Shown here in pieces: positions 37,550-46,914 of a DNA stretch of 64,000 nucleotides; the stretch's first letter is position 1, and every line of letters starts with the position of its first letter. The DNA is taken from positions 1 through 64,000 of the forward strand of contig NZ_BBIQ01000025.1 in assembly GCF_000730565.1 (NCBI RefSeq), read 5' to 3'. The notes under the pieces were generated by a model. The model was not told the origin of the DNA. It made no database searches and saw only the letters and a list, made by a program, of their open reading frames with translations. Origin of the DNA: Pseudomonas fulva NBRC 16637 = DSM 17717. GTDB taxonomy: Bacteria > Pseudomonadota > Gammaproteobacteria > Pseudomonadales > Pseudomonadaceae. The translations under genes were made by a program, and so were the position numbers.

Positions 37550-37565
37550 TGGCACAAGCCATGCA
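37550..37565 (+). promoter_or_regulatory. Sigma-54-type -24/-12 element before the BON gene
   Basis: TGGCAC-AAGCC-ATGCA: the GG and GC pairs are spaced exactly as in the sigma-54 consensus TGGCAC-N5-TTGC(A/T), with one mismatch. It lies 64 nt upstream of the BON-domain protein start. No activator site was identified, so this is a consensus-only call. The rest of the 37380-37628 gap is AT-richer than its surroundings and holds direct and inverted TGCAT/ATGCA repeats (about 37441-37456). Confidence 0.5.
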
Positions 37566-37628
37566 ACTACCTGTTTACCTGCCGCCAGACACATGGCGCA
37601 GACCTTTCGAAAAACAGGAGTGACTCAC

Positions 37629-37979
37629 ATGAAGAAGTTCGCCATTGCTGCCGCTACTGCTACCGCTCTGACCCTGACCATGGCCAACGCCGCTTTCGCA
37701 GCCCAGGCCACCCAGGCTCCGGTAATGCTGGCTGCCAACACTATGGATGACGCTAAGCAAGAAGGCTCTGACACCTGGATCACCACCAAGGTCAAAGCGG
37801 ATCTGCTGACCGAGAAAGGCGTACCAGGCAGCGACATCAAAGTAGAAACCAGCCACGGCGTAGTCTCTCTGTCCTCGGACGTCAAAGTGACCGAGTCGCA
37901 AAAAGAAGTGGCCGTGCGCGTTGCCAAGAACATCAAAGGCGTCAAGAGCGTAATGGCTGACGGCCTGAAAGCTGAATAA
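37629..37979 (+). CDS. Exported BON-domain (OsmY-like) protein
   Basis: A 116-residue secreted protein. A signal peptide (MKKFAIAAATATALTLTMAN, cleavage near AFA-A) leads to one BON domain (residues about 48-115, ITTKVKADLLTEKGVPGSDI). BON domains bind membranes or phospholipids, and related OsmY proteins are periplasmic stress proteins. AGGAG lies 8 nt before the ATG. Flanked by terminators, so it is a single-gene unit. Confidence 0.88.
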   Translation: MKKFAIAAATATALTLTMANAAFAAQATQAPVMLAANTMDDAKQEGSDTWITTKVKADLLTEKGVPGSDIKVETSHGVVSLSSDVKVTESQKEVAVRVAKNIKGVKSVMADGLKAE

Positions 37980-38020
37980 GGATCGTCCTGTCGGCCAAAT
38001 GGATTTGGCCAGCTACAACA

Positions 38021-38048
38021 AAAGTCCCGGCCTGTGCCGGGGCTTTTT
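38021..38048 (+). terminator. Terminator after the BON gene
   Basis: AAAGTCCCGGC / GCCGGGGCTTT stem with CTGT loop and a T-run, facing the convergent DUF748 gene. A second small stem (37993-38010) precedes it. Confidence 0.88.
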
Positions 38049-38103
38049 CGTGGAAGCTTTCATTGAGCCGCATAGGCTTGGCATCAAGCCTTAGGAGTCA
38101 CGA

Positions 38104-41040
38104 TCAGTCGGCATCCAGGTGCATTGGCGTGACAACGCGGCCATCTTTTTCGGGCTGCCCCAGGTGGGTGTCGATGAAGTACACCCTATCGTCTTCAAGC
38201 TTGGCTTTGTCCACCAGGTAATCCTTGATACTGCTGGCCCGCTCCTGCCCCAGAGTGCGTAACAGAGCCGTGCTTTCGGCCCAGAACTTGAGCACGGCGT
38301 TGCGAAGGTTGGCAGTGCGCGCGTCGCGGTCAAGCTGCTCCCATTCGGCAGGCGGTTGCTGCTTGAGGCGGCTGCGGTAAATGCCTTCGAGCATCGCTGG
38401 CTTGTCGGCCTCGTCGACCACCATCAGGGACGCACTGGCCGGTACCTTGTCACCGCGCCGCTGCAGAATCTTGTACCAGGTGGCCTGATATTCCCGCTCC
38501 AGACGCTGTTGGGCAAGAATGGGGCCGTCGCTTGCCTGAGCGCTGGTGCCTTCGATTTCCAGGCGCAGTTCCGGCCGCTTTCTCAGCCCTTCGGCAAGTT
38601 TATCCAAGGATGCTTGGGCATCGCCTGCCAGCTCGCTGGACCCGGGTGCAAAGGCCACAGTGCCCAAGTCTTCGGCGCCGCCTCCGGCAACAAGGCCACC
38701 GATGAGCTTGAACGGTGCCTGCGCGGCGCGCAGCACCAGGTTGCGCAAGGTTTGCCACACGATCGGCATCACGCTGAACTGCGGGTTGTTCAGATCGCCC
38801 GCAACGGGCAACTCGATGGAAATCTTGCCGTGAGTGTCTTTGAGCAGCGCCACTGCGAGGCGAATCGGCAGATCGACCGCGTCCGGGCTGTCCACTTTCT
38901 CCCCAAGTTGCAACTGCTCAACGACCACCTTGTTCTCGGCTTTGAGTTGGCCCTTGGTGATCAGGTAGTGCAGGTCCAGGTTCAGCCGGCCTTTGCGGAT
39001 GCGGTAGCCGGCAAACTTGCCCGAGTAGGGCGTCAGGGTGGTCAGTTCGACGCGTTTGAACACGGCGGCGATGTCCAGGCTCGCGAGTGGGTCGAATGGG
39101 TTGAGGCCACCTTTGATGGTGACGGGTGCGTACCGGTCAACCTTGCCTTGCACATCCACCGGGGCAGGGAGGGGCTTGCGGTTATCGATGGTCCCCACCT
39201 GGCCGTTGAGCTGTTGCACGGCCGTGGCGAAATTGGGCGTGAGCGACAGGTCGGCGAAGTTGGCCGAACCGTCCTTGATCACGATCTGGCCAATGTGGAT
39301 ACCCAGCGGCTTTTCCTCGGTGGCACTTGCAGGCTGGGGCTGGACCTTGGCAGGCGCATCGTTTGGCTGTGGAATCAACAGGTCATTGATGTTGGTAGTA
39401 CGGTCTTCGTTGATGATGAAGCGTGCATAAGGCTGTTGCAGTGTCACCTTGTCGATCGACAGGGCATCGCCATGCACATACGTCAGGCCATCGAGGTTGA
39501 CCTGCTGCCATTTGACGAAGTCCCGGCTCTTGATGGTGTCGAGGGTATGCAACTGATTCACCTGCGCTTTGCCGCTTACCGTCAAGGCCAACGGCGAGGT
39601 GCTTTTCAGGTCCACCTTCAGGTCGCTGTCGAGCATACCGCTGCGCAGCTCCAACAGAATGAAGGGGCTGATGTAGGCTTGGGCTAACCGCAGGTCGATG
39701 TCCCGGGTGCCGACATCCAGCTTGGCCCACACCGGCGCCAGGTTGACCTGGCCCTGGCCCTGCAGGGTGCCTTGCTTGCCGATGCCGGTGTCGAACTTGA
39801 CCGTGAAGGGCTTCTGGTTGAGGCTGTCGAAGCCCTTCAAGTCAGCGTTCAAGGGGCCTACGTCCAGGGTGACCGGTTCTTTTTGCGTGCGGTCTGCCAG
39901 GTGAACACGGTAGTTCCTGAGCTGGACATCATTAAGCAACACCTGCCAGGGCTTGCTTGGGGCCGCTGGCGTCTGCGGTGCAGCTGAAGCCCCTGCAGTG
40001 GGCGGCTCGGCCTTTTCAGCTGGTGTTGGCTTGCCAGGCTCGCCGGCAAACAGCACCTGCCAATCGAGCTGACCGTCCTTCTCCAGCGCTGCCCAGGTTT
40101 CCAGTTTTTCACTGCGTACCTTGCCGATCGTGACCTGCTGCTTGACCAGGTCGACGGAGGCATCACTCAACTCCAGATTGGCGAGCCTTGCCAACGGACG
40201 ACCATTCGGAGCCTTGATGGCAAAGGGCGCCACCCGCACCGAGGCTTTTTCCAGACGCAGTTCGGTCTTATCTGCCAGGTTGAGCCGATAATGCGTGCTC
40301 AGGCTGAGCTTGCCGTCTTCCAGCACCAAGGGCACCGCATCGCGCACATAGGGCCAGAACAGCTTCATTTTGCTGTCGGTGACCTTGAGCGTGCCTTCGG
40401 ACGCGATAGGCGCTAGGCTCAACGTGCCCTGCCAGTCGATGCGCCCACCGTTGGGACCGTTGGCCACCATGGTCATGTCGGCATTGTCATTGGCGAGGGT
40501 GCTGAGGTTCTTCAATTCCAGGCCAAGGTTGTCGTAGAGAAACTCGATCGGCTCGCTGGGACGCAGGTCTTCGAAACGCACGAAACCCTGCTCAAGCTTG
40601 ATACTGCCGATACGCAGCGGGAAAGGATCGCCTGGGGGTGTATCGGGCTCGCTTTTGCTGGCAGGCAGTTGGAAAAGGCGAGCGAGGTTGAGCGTGCCAT
40701 CTTTGGCAAATAGCACTTCGGTGCGTGGTTTGACCAACTCGAGGGCGTCAAGGTGCAGCGCGCCGGTCCATAGGCTGTCCAGCGACAGGTTGGCGTACAG
40801 TTTTTCGAAGCCAACCTGCTCTTTACCGGGCTCGCCGATCTGCAAGCCCCACAAGGTCAACTCAAGGCTGAAGGGGTTGAACTCGGCCCGCTGGAGGTGG
40901 GCCGGCACCGTGGCGTAGTGGGCGAGCTGCTGGTTGGCGATACGCAGCGCGACGCCCGGAAGAATGAAAAAGCCAAGCAGGCTGTACAGGGCGAGCAACG
41001 CCAGCAGTGCGCCGATGGCGCGAGTCAGTCCTTTGTACAT
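38104..41040 (-). CDS. DUF748 (AsmA-like) envelope protein with OmpA-like C-terminus
   Basis: A 978-residue protein with one N-terminal membrane helix (ALLALLALYSLLGFFILPG), followed by a long beta-rich repeat-like region of the DUF748/AsmA type. Near the end, a segment resembling OmpA-like peptidoglycan-binding domains is visible (VAFAPGSSELAGDAQASLDK...LRLEIEG). Related AsmA-like proteins span the periplasm and are implicated in phospholipid transport. ATG at 41040 gives an N-terminal anchor; the frame is open to a GTG at 41085. The function here is unassigned. Genes upstream on the same strand (MpaB-like, acsB) are 78 nt away or more. Confidence 0.85.
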   Translation of the reverse strand: MYKGLTRAIGALLALLALYSLLGFFILPGVALRIANQQLAHYATVPAHLQRAEFNPFSLELTLWGLQIGEPGKEQVGFEKLYANLSLDSLWTGALHLDALELVKPRTEVLFAKDGTLNLARLFQLPASKSEPDTPPGDPFPLRIGSIKLEQGFVRFEDLRPSEPIEFLYDNLGLELKNLSTLANDNADMTMVANGPNGGRIDWQGTLSLAPIASEGTLKVTDSKMKLFWPYVRDAVPLVLEDGKLSLSTHYRLNLADKTELRLEKASVRVAPFAIKAPNGRPLARLANLELSDASVDLVKQQVTIGKVRSEKLETWAALEKDGQLDWQVLFAGEPGKPTPAEKAEPPTAGASAAPQTPAAPSKPWQVLLNDVQLRNYRVHLADRTQKEPVTLDVGPLNADLKGFDSLNQKPFTVKFDTGIGKQGTLQGQGQVNLAPVWAKLDVGTRDIDLRLAQAYISPFILLELRSGMLDSDLKVDLKSTSPLALTVSGKAQVNQLHTLDTIKSRDFVKWQQVNLDGLTYVHGDALSIDKVTLQQPYARFIINEDRTTNINDLLIPQPNDAPAKVQPQPASATEEKPLGIHIGQIVIKDGSANFADLSLTPNFATAVQQLNGQVGTIDNRKPLPAPVDVQGKVDRYAPVTIKGGLNPFDPLASLDIAAVFKRVELTTLTPYSGKFAGYRIRKGRLNLDLHYLITKGQLKAENKVVVEQLQLGEKVDSPDAVDLPIRLAVALLKDTHGKISIELPVAGDLNNPQFSVMPIVWQTLRNLVLRAAQAPFKLIGGLVAGGGAEDLGTVAFAPGSSELAGDAQASLDKLAEGLRKRPELRLEIEGTSAQASDGPILAQQRLEREYQATWYKILQRRGDKVPASASLMVVDEADKPAMLEGIYRSRLKQQPPAEWEQLDRDARTANLRNAVLKFWAESTALLRTLGQERASSIKDYLVDKAKLEDDRVYFIDTHLGQPEKDGRVVTPMHLDAD

Positions 41041-41118
41041 GAATCGCTTCGTCTGTCCGGGCCGGGATGCCTTGGAGTATGGCACGTTAAATCAGTTCCG
41101 CTGAGGTGCGCTCAGTGC

Positions 41119-41988
41119 TTATTCGATGCCCATGCGGCGCCTGGCCCGGTGCGCAGACCCGTCGCGCATGGCCCAGCGCAATACCGGTGCGGTGCCTTGC
41201 ACGCCCAGGCGGATCAACCGTTTTTGCCAATGGCCCGGTTCGAGGCCAAGCTGCTGTTGTGCCCACTGGGGCAGCAGCTCGATACCGGCGTGCAGCATCA
41301 GCTTGCCCACCGGTTTTGCCAGCCGGCTGGGCGCAGGGGCGTCGAGCAGAATACTCATGACTTCCTGACTGCGGGCATCGCAGCTCAGTTGTGGGCGCAT
41401 CGCATGCAGGTAGTGTTCGACCTCACGGCGCGAGCGTGGCACGTCCAGGGCGCCCAGGCGTTCGGCGATCAGGGCGATTTCCTGGTAGTAAGCGTCTTGG
41501 TCGGCCAGGGACAAGCGGGGGTTGCGGTAACGCAAGTGAGCGGCCAGAAAGCTGCTGACCTCGGCCACATGCACCCAGGTCAGCAGGTGAGGGTCGCTGG
41601 CCGCATAGGGGCGGCCATCCGGCGCGGTGCCTTCGACTTGCAGGTGTATCCGGCGCACTTTTTCGATCAGCCAGTGCGCATCTTCGGTCGCACCGAACGT
41701 GGTCCCTGAAATGAACTGGCTGGTGCGCCGCAGGCGCCCGATCAAGTCATGGCGAAAGTTGGAATGGTCCCAGACCCCAGCGAGCGCCAGCGGGTGCAGC
41801 AACTGCAGCATCAGTGCGCTGATGCCGCCGACCAGCATGCTGGGGAAGTCGCCATGCACCCGCCAACTGACACTGTCGGGCCCGAACAGGCCAGGGTCGC
41901 CCTTGGGCGACTCCAGGTCGAGCTGCCCCAACGCCAGGCCGGTGAGGCTCATGGCTTGTTGTTCGATACGGCGGCGAAGCGCTTCCAT
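41119..41988 (-). CDS. MpaB/DUF2236-family oxygenase-like protein
   Basis: A 289-residue protein of the DUF2236 family, which includes the mycophenolic-acid enzyme MpaB and the rubber oxygenase Lcp, both heme-binding. Family-like blocks LMLQLLHPLALAGVWDHSNF, GTTFGATEDAHWLIEKVRRI and HLLTWVHVAEVSSFL, with conserved histidines, are present. No signal peptide or strong membrane helix is seen. It lies 41 nt after acsB on the same strand. The substrate is unknown, and heme binding is inferred from family only. Confidence 0.8.
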   Translation of the reverse strand: MEALRRRIEQQAMSLTGLALGQLDLESPKGDPGLFGPDSVSWRVHGDFPSMLVGGISALMLQLLHPLALAGVWDHSNFRHDLIGRLRRTSQFISGTTFGATEDAHWLIEKVRRIHLQVEGTAPDGRPYAASDPHLLTWVHVAEVSSFLAAHLRYRNPRLSLADQDAYYQEIALIAERLGALDVPRSRREVEHYLHAMRPQLSCDARSQEVMSILLDAPAPSRLAKPVGKLMLHAGIELLPQWAQQQLGLEPGHWQKRLIRLGVQGTAPVLRWAMRDGSAHRARRRMGIE

Positions 41989-42029
41989 GGTGACCTGCAG
42001 GGCTGGGCAGCCTGGGTAGCGGCCGCCGG

Positions 42030-43964
42030 TTATCGGTTCAGGCGAGTGTCGATCAACCCTTGGACGACGCTCGGGTCGGCCAGGGTAGAGGTGTCGCCCA
42101 GGCTGTCGAGCTCGTTACAGGCGATCTTGCGCAGTATACGCCGCATGATCTTACCCGACCGTGTCTTGGGCAGAGCCGGAGCCCATTGCAGCAGCTCGGG
42201 CTTGGCGAAGCTGCCGATCTCCTTGCCGACGAGCGCCAGTAACTGGGCCTTGAGGTCTTCATCGGGGCTGACACCGTTCATGGTGGTCACGAAGGCGTAT
42301 ACACCCTGGCCCTTGAGATCGTGGGGGTAACCCACCACGGCTGCTTCGGCCACGCTGTCGTGAAGCACCAGGGCGCTTTCGACCTCCGCCGTGCCGATGC
42401 GATGTCCGGACACGTTGATCACATCGTCCACGCGCCCAGTGATCCAGTAATGCCCGTCGGCATCGCGCCTGGCGCCATCCCCGGTGAAGTAGTAGCCGGG
42501 CATGGGCTTGAAGTAGGTGTCGACCATGCGTTGGTGATCGCCATGGACGCTGCGAATCTGCCCCGGCCAGCTGGCCTTGATCGCCAGCAGCCCAGCCCCT
42601 GGACCCTCGATGACCTGGCCCTTGTCGTCAAGCAGCACCGGCTGCACGCCGAACATGGGTTGGGTGGCGCAGCCAGGCTTGAGGGTCTGGGTGCCGGGCA
42701 GTGGCGTGAGCATGATGCCGCCGGTTTCGGTCTGCCACCAAGTGTCGACGATGGGGCAGCGGCGCTGTCCGACCTCATCGAAATACCAATGCCAGGCTTC
42801 CGGGTTGATCGGTTCACCCACGCTGCCCAGCAAGCGCAGGCTCGCACGGGAGGTACTTTGCAGGGGCGCAAGCCCTTCGCGCATCAGGGCGCGCAGGGCG
42901 GTGGGTGCGGTGTAGAAGATGTTGACCTGATGCTTGTCCACCACTTGCCAGAACCGCGAGCTGTCGGGGTAGTTGGGCACGCCCTCGAACATCAGCGAGA
43001 TGGCGCCATTGGCCAGAGGGCCATACACGATGTAACTGTGGCCGGTGACCCAGCCGACGTCGGCGGTGCACCAGAAGACTTCCCCCTGCCGGTAGTCGAA
43101 CACCACGTCGAATGTCATGGCCGCTTGCAGCAAGTACCCCGCCGTGGTGTGCAGCACGCCTTTGGGTTTGCCGGTGCTGCCGGATGTGTAGAGGATGAAC
43201 AGCGGCGCCTCTGCCTCCATGGGTTCGGGCGGGCAAGTCTCGTCGACCTGCTCGATGGCGTGGTGGTACCAGACGTCACGACCGTCGTCCCACGCGACAT
43301 CACCCCCAGTGCGCCGCACGACCACGACGGTGCTGACGGCTGGGCAACTGGCCAGCGCCTTGTCGACATTCTGTTTGAGGGCGATGCGCTTGCCGCCGCG
43401 TACGCCTTCGTCAGCGGTGATGACGGTGCGGCAGTCGGCATCGAGGATACGGTCACGCAGCGCGTCGGGGGAAAAACCACCGAACACCACGGAGTGAACA
43501 GCGCCTATGCGCGCGCACGCGAGCATGGCGAACGCGGCTTCGGGGATCATCGGCATGTAGATGCATACCCGGTCACCTTTGGCCACGCCTCGCGACTTCA
43601 ATACATTGGCCAGGCGACATACCTGGCGGTGCAGTTCACGGTAGCTGATGGCCTTGGTGTCGCTAGGGTCGTCGCCTTCCCACAGCAGGGCGGTCTGCTC
43701 GGCCCGCGTGGCCAGGTGGCGATCGATGCAGTTGTAGCTGACGTTCAGTTGGCTTCCGTCGAACCAACGGGCGTGGCCGGTGCGCAGGTCCGACCGTTGA
43801 ACCTGGGACCATGGCTTCATCCAGGTCAGGCGTTGCGCTTGAGTGGTCCAGAAGGTATCCGGGTCTTCGACCGACTGGCGGTACAGGCGGTCATAGTCGT
43901 CCTGGGAAAGGGCTGCCGCCTGACTGACGGCGAGGGCCTGCGGGTAATGTCGGAGATCGAACAT
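42030..43964 (-). CDS. acsB: Acetyl-CoA synthetase
   Basis: A 644-residue AMP-forming acyl-CoA ligase converting acetate, ATP and CoA to acetyl-CoA. P-loop LYTSGSTGKPKGVL is near residue 253, WWQTETGG near 410, YYFTGDGARRDADGHYWITG near 495, and the acetylatable lysine motif KTRSGKIMRR near 600. ATG at 43964 has AGGA upstream; the frame is open to 44003. Pseudomonads usually carry two Acs paralogues and this looks like the second type. The 278-nt gap to pgi shows no other gene. Confidence 0.95.
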   Translation of the reverse strand: MFDLRHYPQALAVSQAAALSQDDYDRLYRQSVEDPDTFWTTQAQRLTWMKPWSQVQRSDLRTGHARWFDGSQLNVSYNCIDRHLATRAEQTALLWEGDDPSDTKAISYRELHRQVCRLANVLKSRGVAKGDRVCIYMPMIPEAAFAMLACARIGAVHSVVFGGFSPDALRDRILDADCRTVITADEGVRGGKRIALKQNVDKALASCPAVSTVVVVRRTGGDVAWDDGRDVWYHHAIEQVDETCPPEPMEAEAPLFILYTSGSTGKPKGVLHTTAGYLLQAAMTFDVVFDYRQGEVFWCTADVGWVTGHSYIVYGPLANGAISLMFEGVPNYPDSSRFWQVVDKHQVNIFYTAPTALRALMREGLAPLQSTSRASLRLLGSVGEPINPEAWHWYFDEVGQRRCPIVDTWWQTETGGIMLTPLPGTQTLKPGCATQPMFGVQPVLLDDKGQVIEGPGAGLLAIKASWPGQIRSVHGDHQRMVDTYFKPMPGYYFTGDGARRDADGHYWITGRVDDVINVSGHRIGTAEVESALVLHDSVAEAAVVGYPHDLKGQGVYAFVTTMNGVSPDEDLKAQLLALVGKEIGSFAKPELLQWAPALPKTRSGKIMRRILRKIACNELDSLGDTSTLADPSVVQGLIDTRLNR

Positions 43965-44242
43965 GGCGGTGGTCCTGCTCTTGTAAGGGGCGAGGCACGG
44001 CAACGGCTATTGAGTAGGACAGTTTTGGGGGGAGGGGTGTTCAACCGGTCCGGCGATCGGGCGGTCACGGGCTACAGGGACGGTGGAGCTGCAGACTGGC
44101 TTGCTGCGCAGGCTTCACTCACGTGCGATAGGCGCTGCGCGGCAGCCCCGCCAATCGCCCGGAAGCGAACTGCAGAAGCTACGGCGCACTTTTTTCACGC
44201 CCTGCCTGACAAGCAGGATGCACTGCCAGGCAGAGGGTGGGA

Positions 44243-45907
44243 TCAGCCGCGATGGCGGCCGCGGAAGTAATTGATCAGGCCCTGGGTAGAACCGTCCTCG
44301 GCAACCTCTTCCTGGCTGCCCACAAGACGCTGGTACACACCCTTGCCCAGCTCCTTGCCCAATTCCACGCCCCATTGGTCGAAGGCATTGATACCCCAGA
44401 CCACGCTCTGCACGAACACCTTGTGCTCATACATGGCCACCAGGGCGCCCAGCCGGCGTGGGCTGATACGCTCGACCACCAAGGTGTTGCTCGGACGATT
44501 GCCCGGAATGACCTTGTGCGGGGCGAGCTTTTGCACATCGGCTTCGCTCATGCCCTTGGCACGCAGTTCGGTCTCGGCTTCCTCGCGCGTCTTGCCCAGC
44601 ATCAGCGCCTGGCTCTGGGACAGGCAGTTGGCGTAAAGCCACTGGTGGTGGTCGGCCACCGGGTTGAAGCTGACGACCGGCACGATGAAGTCGGCCGGGA
44701 TCAGCTGTGTGCCCTGGTGCAGCAATTGGTGATAGGCATGCTGGCCGTTGCAGCCCACGCCGCCCCAGATCACCGGGCCGGTCTCGGTTTTCACCGGGGT
44801 GCCGTCCTGCAGCACGCTCTTGCCGTTGGACTCCATGTCCAGCTGTTGCAGGTGCTTGGTGATGTTGCGCAGGTAGTGATCGTACGGCAGGATCGCGTGG
44901 CTGCTGGCACCCCAGAAATTGCCGTACCACACGCCCAGCAGCGCCAGCAGCACGGGCATGTTCTTCTCGAACGGCGCGCTCTGGAAATGCTGGTCCATGG
45001 TGTAGGCACCGGAGAGCAGTTCCTTGAAGTTGGCGGTGCCGATGGCAAGCGCAATCGGCAGGCCGATGGCGGACCACAGCGAATAGCGCCCACCGACCCA
45101 GTCCCACATCGGGAAGATGTTCTCTTCGCGGATGCCAAACGCCACGGCGGCGGCCTTGTTGCTGGAAACGGCGATGAAGTGGCGGTACAGCTCGGCTTCC
45201 GAGCCGCCCTGGGCCAGGTACCAGGTACGCGCGGCCATTGCGTTCTTCAGGGTCTCGAGGGTGTTGAACGACTTGGACGAGACGATGAACAGGGTGGTTT
45301 CGGCGCGCAGGCTGGCCGACAGTTCGTGGAACTCGCTACCGTCGATGTTCGCCAGGTAATGGCAGCGTACACCGCGCTGGGCGTAAGGCATCAGCGCTTC
45401 GGATACCAGTTCCGGGCCCAGGAACGAGCCACCGATACCAATGTTGACTACGTCGGTGATGGGCTTTTCGCTGTAGCCACGCCATAGGCCATCATGGATG
45501 CGGCCTACCAGCTCGGTGATCTGGTTGAGCACCTTGTGCACTTCCGGCATGACGTTCACGCCGTTGACGCTGAGCTTGTCACCCACCGGGCGGCGCAGGG
45601 CGGTGTGCAGCACCGGCCGGCCTTCGGAGGCGTTGATGATCTCGCCGCTGAACATCGAGGTGATGGCGTCCTTGAGGCCCACTTCGTCGGCCAGGTTTAC
45701 CAGCAGGTCACGTGTCTGTTCGGTGATCAGGTTCTTGGAATAATCCAGGAACAGGCCACAGGAGCTCAGGGAGAATTGTTCGAAGCGCTGAGGATCGGCG
45801 GCGAAGGCTTCACGCATGCTGAAGCCTTGCATGGCATCGCGGTGCTGCTTGAGCGCCTGCCAGGCGGGTAGAGCCGTGACATCGTGGGGGGTACGGTAAT
45901 ACGCCAT
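44243..45907 (-). CDS. pgi: Glucose-6-phosphate isomerase
   Basis: A 554-residue isomerase of glucose-6-phosphate and fructose-6-phosphate. Signatures DVVNIGIGGSFLGPELVSEA, FIVSSKSFNTLET and the C-terminal FDQWGVELGKELGKG are present, with the catalytic Glu/His blocks (ESNGKS; NGQHAYHQLLHQGTQ). In Pseudomonas it feeds the cyclic Entner-Doudoroff route, since phosphofructokinase is absent. Same strand as panC, 143 nt downstream of it. Confidence 0.98.
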   Translation of the reverse strand: MAYYRTPHDVTALPAWQALKQHRDAMQGFSMREAFAADPQRFEQFSLSSCGLFLDYSKNLITEQTRDLLVNLADEVGLKDAITSMFSGEIINASEGRPVLHTALRRPVGDKLSVNGVNVMPEVHKVLNQITELVGRIHDGLWRGYSEKPITDVVNIGIGGSFLGPELVSEALMPYAQRGVRCHYLANIDGSEFHELSASLRAETTLFIVSSKSFNTLETLKNAMAARTWYLAQGGSEAELYRHFIAVSSNKAAAVAFGIREENIFPMWDWVGGRYSLWSAIGLPIALAIGTANFKELLSGAYTMDQHFQSAPFEKNMPVLLALLGVWYGNFWGASSHAILPYDHYLRNITKHLQQLDMESNGKSVLQDGTPVKTETGPVIWGGVGCNGQHAYHQLLHQGTQLIPADFIVPVVSFNPVADHHQWLYANCLSQSQALMLGKTREEAETELRAKGMSEADVQKLAPHKVIPGNRPSNTLVVERISPRRLGALVAMYEHKVFVQSVVWGINAFDQWGVELGKELGKGVYQRLVGSQEEVAEDGSTQGLINYFRGRHRG

Positions 45908-46050
45908 TGCGCGGGGGTCCCTTGGTCCGTGGTGATGCGTTGGACACGGCAGTCATTGCCGGGTTCAGGCTGGCATCATTATAGGCAAAGGTCCGGCGCT
46001 GGGAATGGGGGGCGTTCAAGTAGATGAGGTGCCTGGGCACCCCAGGCCGT

Positions 46051-46914
46051 TCAGGCAGTCGTGTCCTGCACTTGCACGTACAGGTTGTCGATCAGGCGGG
46101 TGTTGCCCAGGTAAGCCGCCGCGATGACCACCAGGTCTCGGTCATCGACCACGGCCGGGCGCAGGGTCAGGGCATGCCGTACTTCCAGATAATCGGTGCG
46201 CAGACCGGCTGTACTCAACTGGGCCTGGCCGTCGGCCACCAGCGTGGCGAAGTCCTTTTGGCCATGGGCGATGGCAGCTGCCAGTGTCTGGAGTACCCGA
46301 TACAGCACTGGCGCTGTTGCCCGCTGCTCTGGGGTGAGGTAGCCGTTGCGCGATGACAGTGCCAAACCGTCTGCGGCGCGCACCGTAGGCAGGCCCATCA
46401 CCTGGATCGGCATGTTCAGGTCGCGCACCATGGCGCGGATGACTGCCAGCTGCTGATAGTCCTTTTCGCCAAAGACCGCGAGGTCAGGCTGCACCATGTT
46501 GAACAATTTGCTGACCACGGTGGCCACGCCTTCGAAGTGCCCTGGCCGACTGGCGCCGCACAGCCCTTGCGACAGGGTGGGCACGCTGACCCGCGTCTGC
46601 ACGCTCATCCCGTCCGGATACATTTCATCCACGCCAGGGGCAAACAGCAGGTTGCAGCCCGATTCAACCAACAGCTGCTGGTCGGCTGCCAACGTGCGAG
46701 GGTATTTGTCCAGGTCTTCATTGGCCCCGAACTGCAGCGGGTTGACGAAGATGCTGGCAACGACGAAGTCGGTGCATTGCGCGGCCTTGACCACCAGGGC
46801 CGCATGGCCGCTGTGCAGGTTGCCCATTGTCGGCACGAAGCCGATGCGCTTGCCTTCGTTGCGGGCGCGGGCTACGGCGGCGCGCAGCTCCCGCACGTTC
46901 TTGACTGTATTCAT
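46051..46914 (-). CDS. panC: Pantothenate synthetase
   Basis: A 287-residue ligase joining pantoate and beta-alanine with ATP. The HIGH-like motif PTMGNLHSGHAALV is near residue 30, GEKDYQQLAVIRAMV near 150, and the KMSKS-like region LSSRNGYLTPEQR near 185. Its ATG overlaps the panB stop by 4 nt, so panB-panC is translationally coupled. Confidence 0.98.
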   Translation of the reverse strand: MNTVKNVRELRAAVARARNEGKRIGFVPTMGNLHSGHAALVVKAAQCTDFVVASIFVNPLQFGANEDLDKYPRTLAADQQLLVESGCNLLFAPGVDEMYPDGMSVQTRVSVPTLSQGLCGASRPGHFEGVATVVSKLFNMVQPDLAVFGEKDYQQLAVIRAMVRDLNMPIQVMGLPTVRAADGLALSSRNGYLTPEQRATAPVLYRVLQTLAAAIAHGQKDFATLVADGQAQLSTAGLRTDYLEVRHALTLRPAVVDDRDLVVIAAAYLGNTRLIDNLYVQVQDTTA

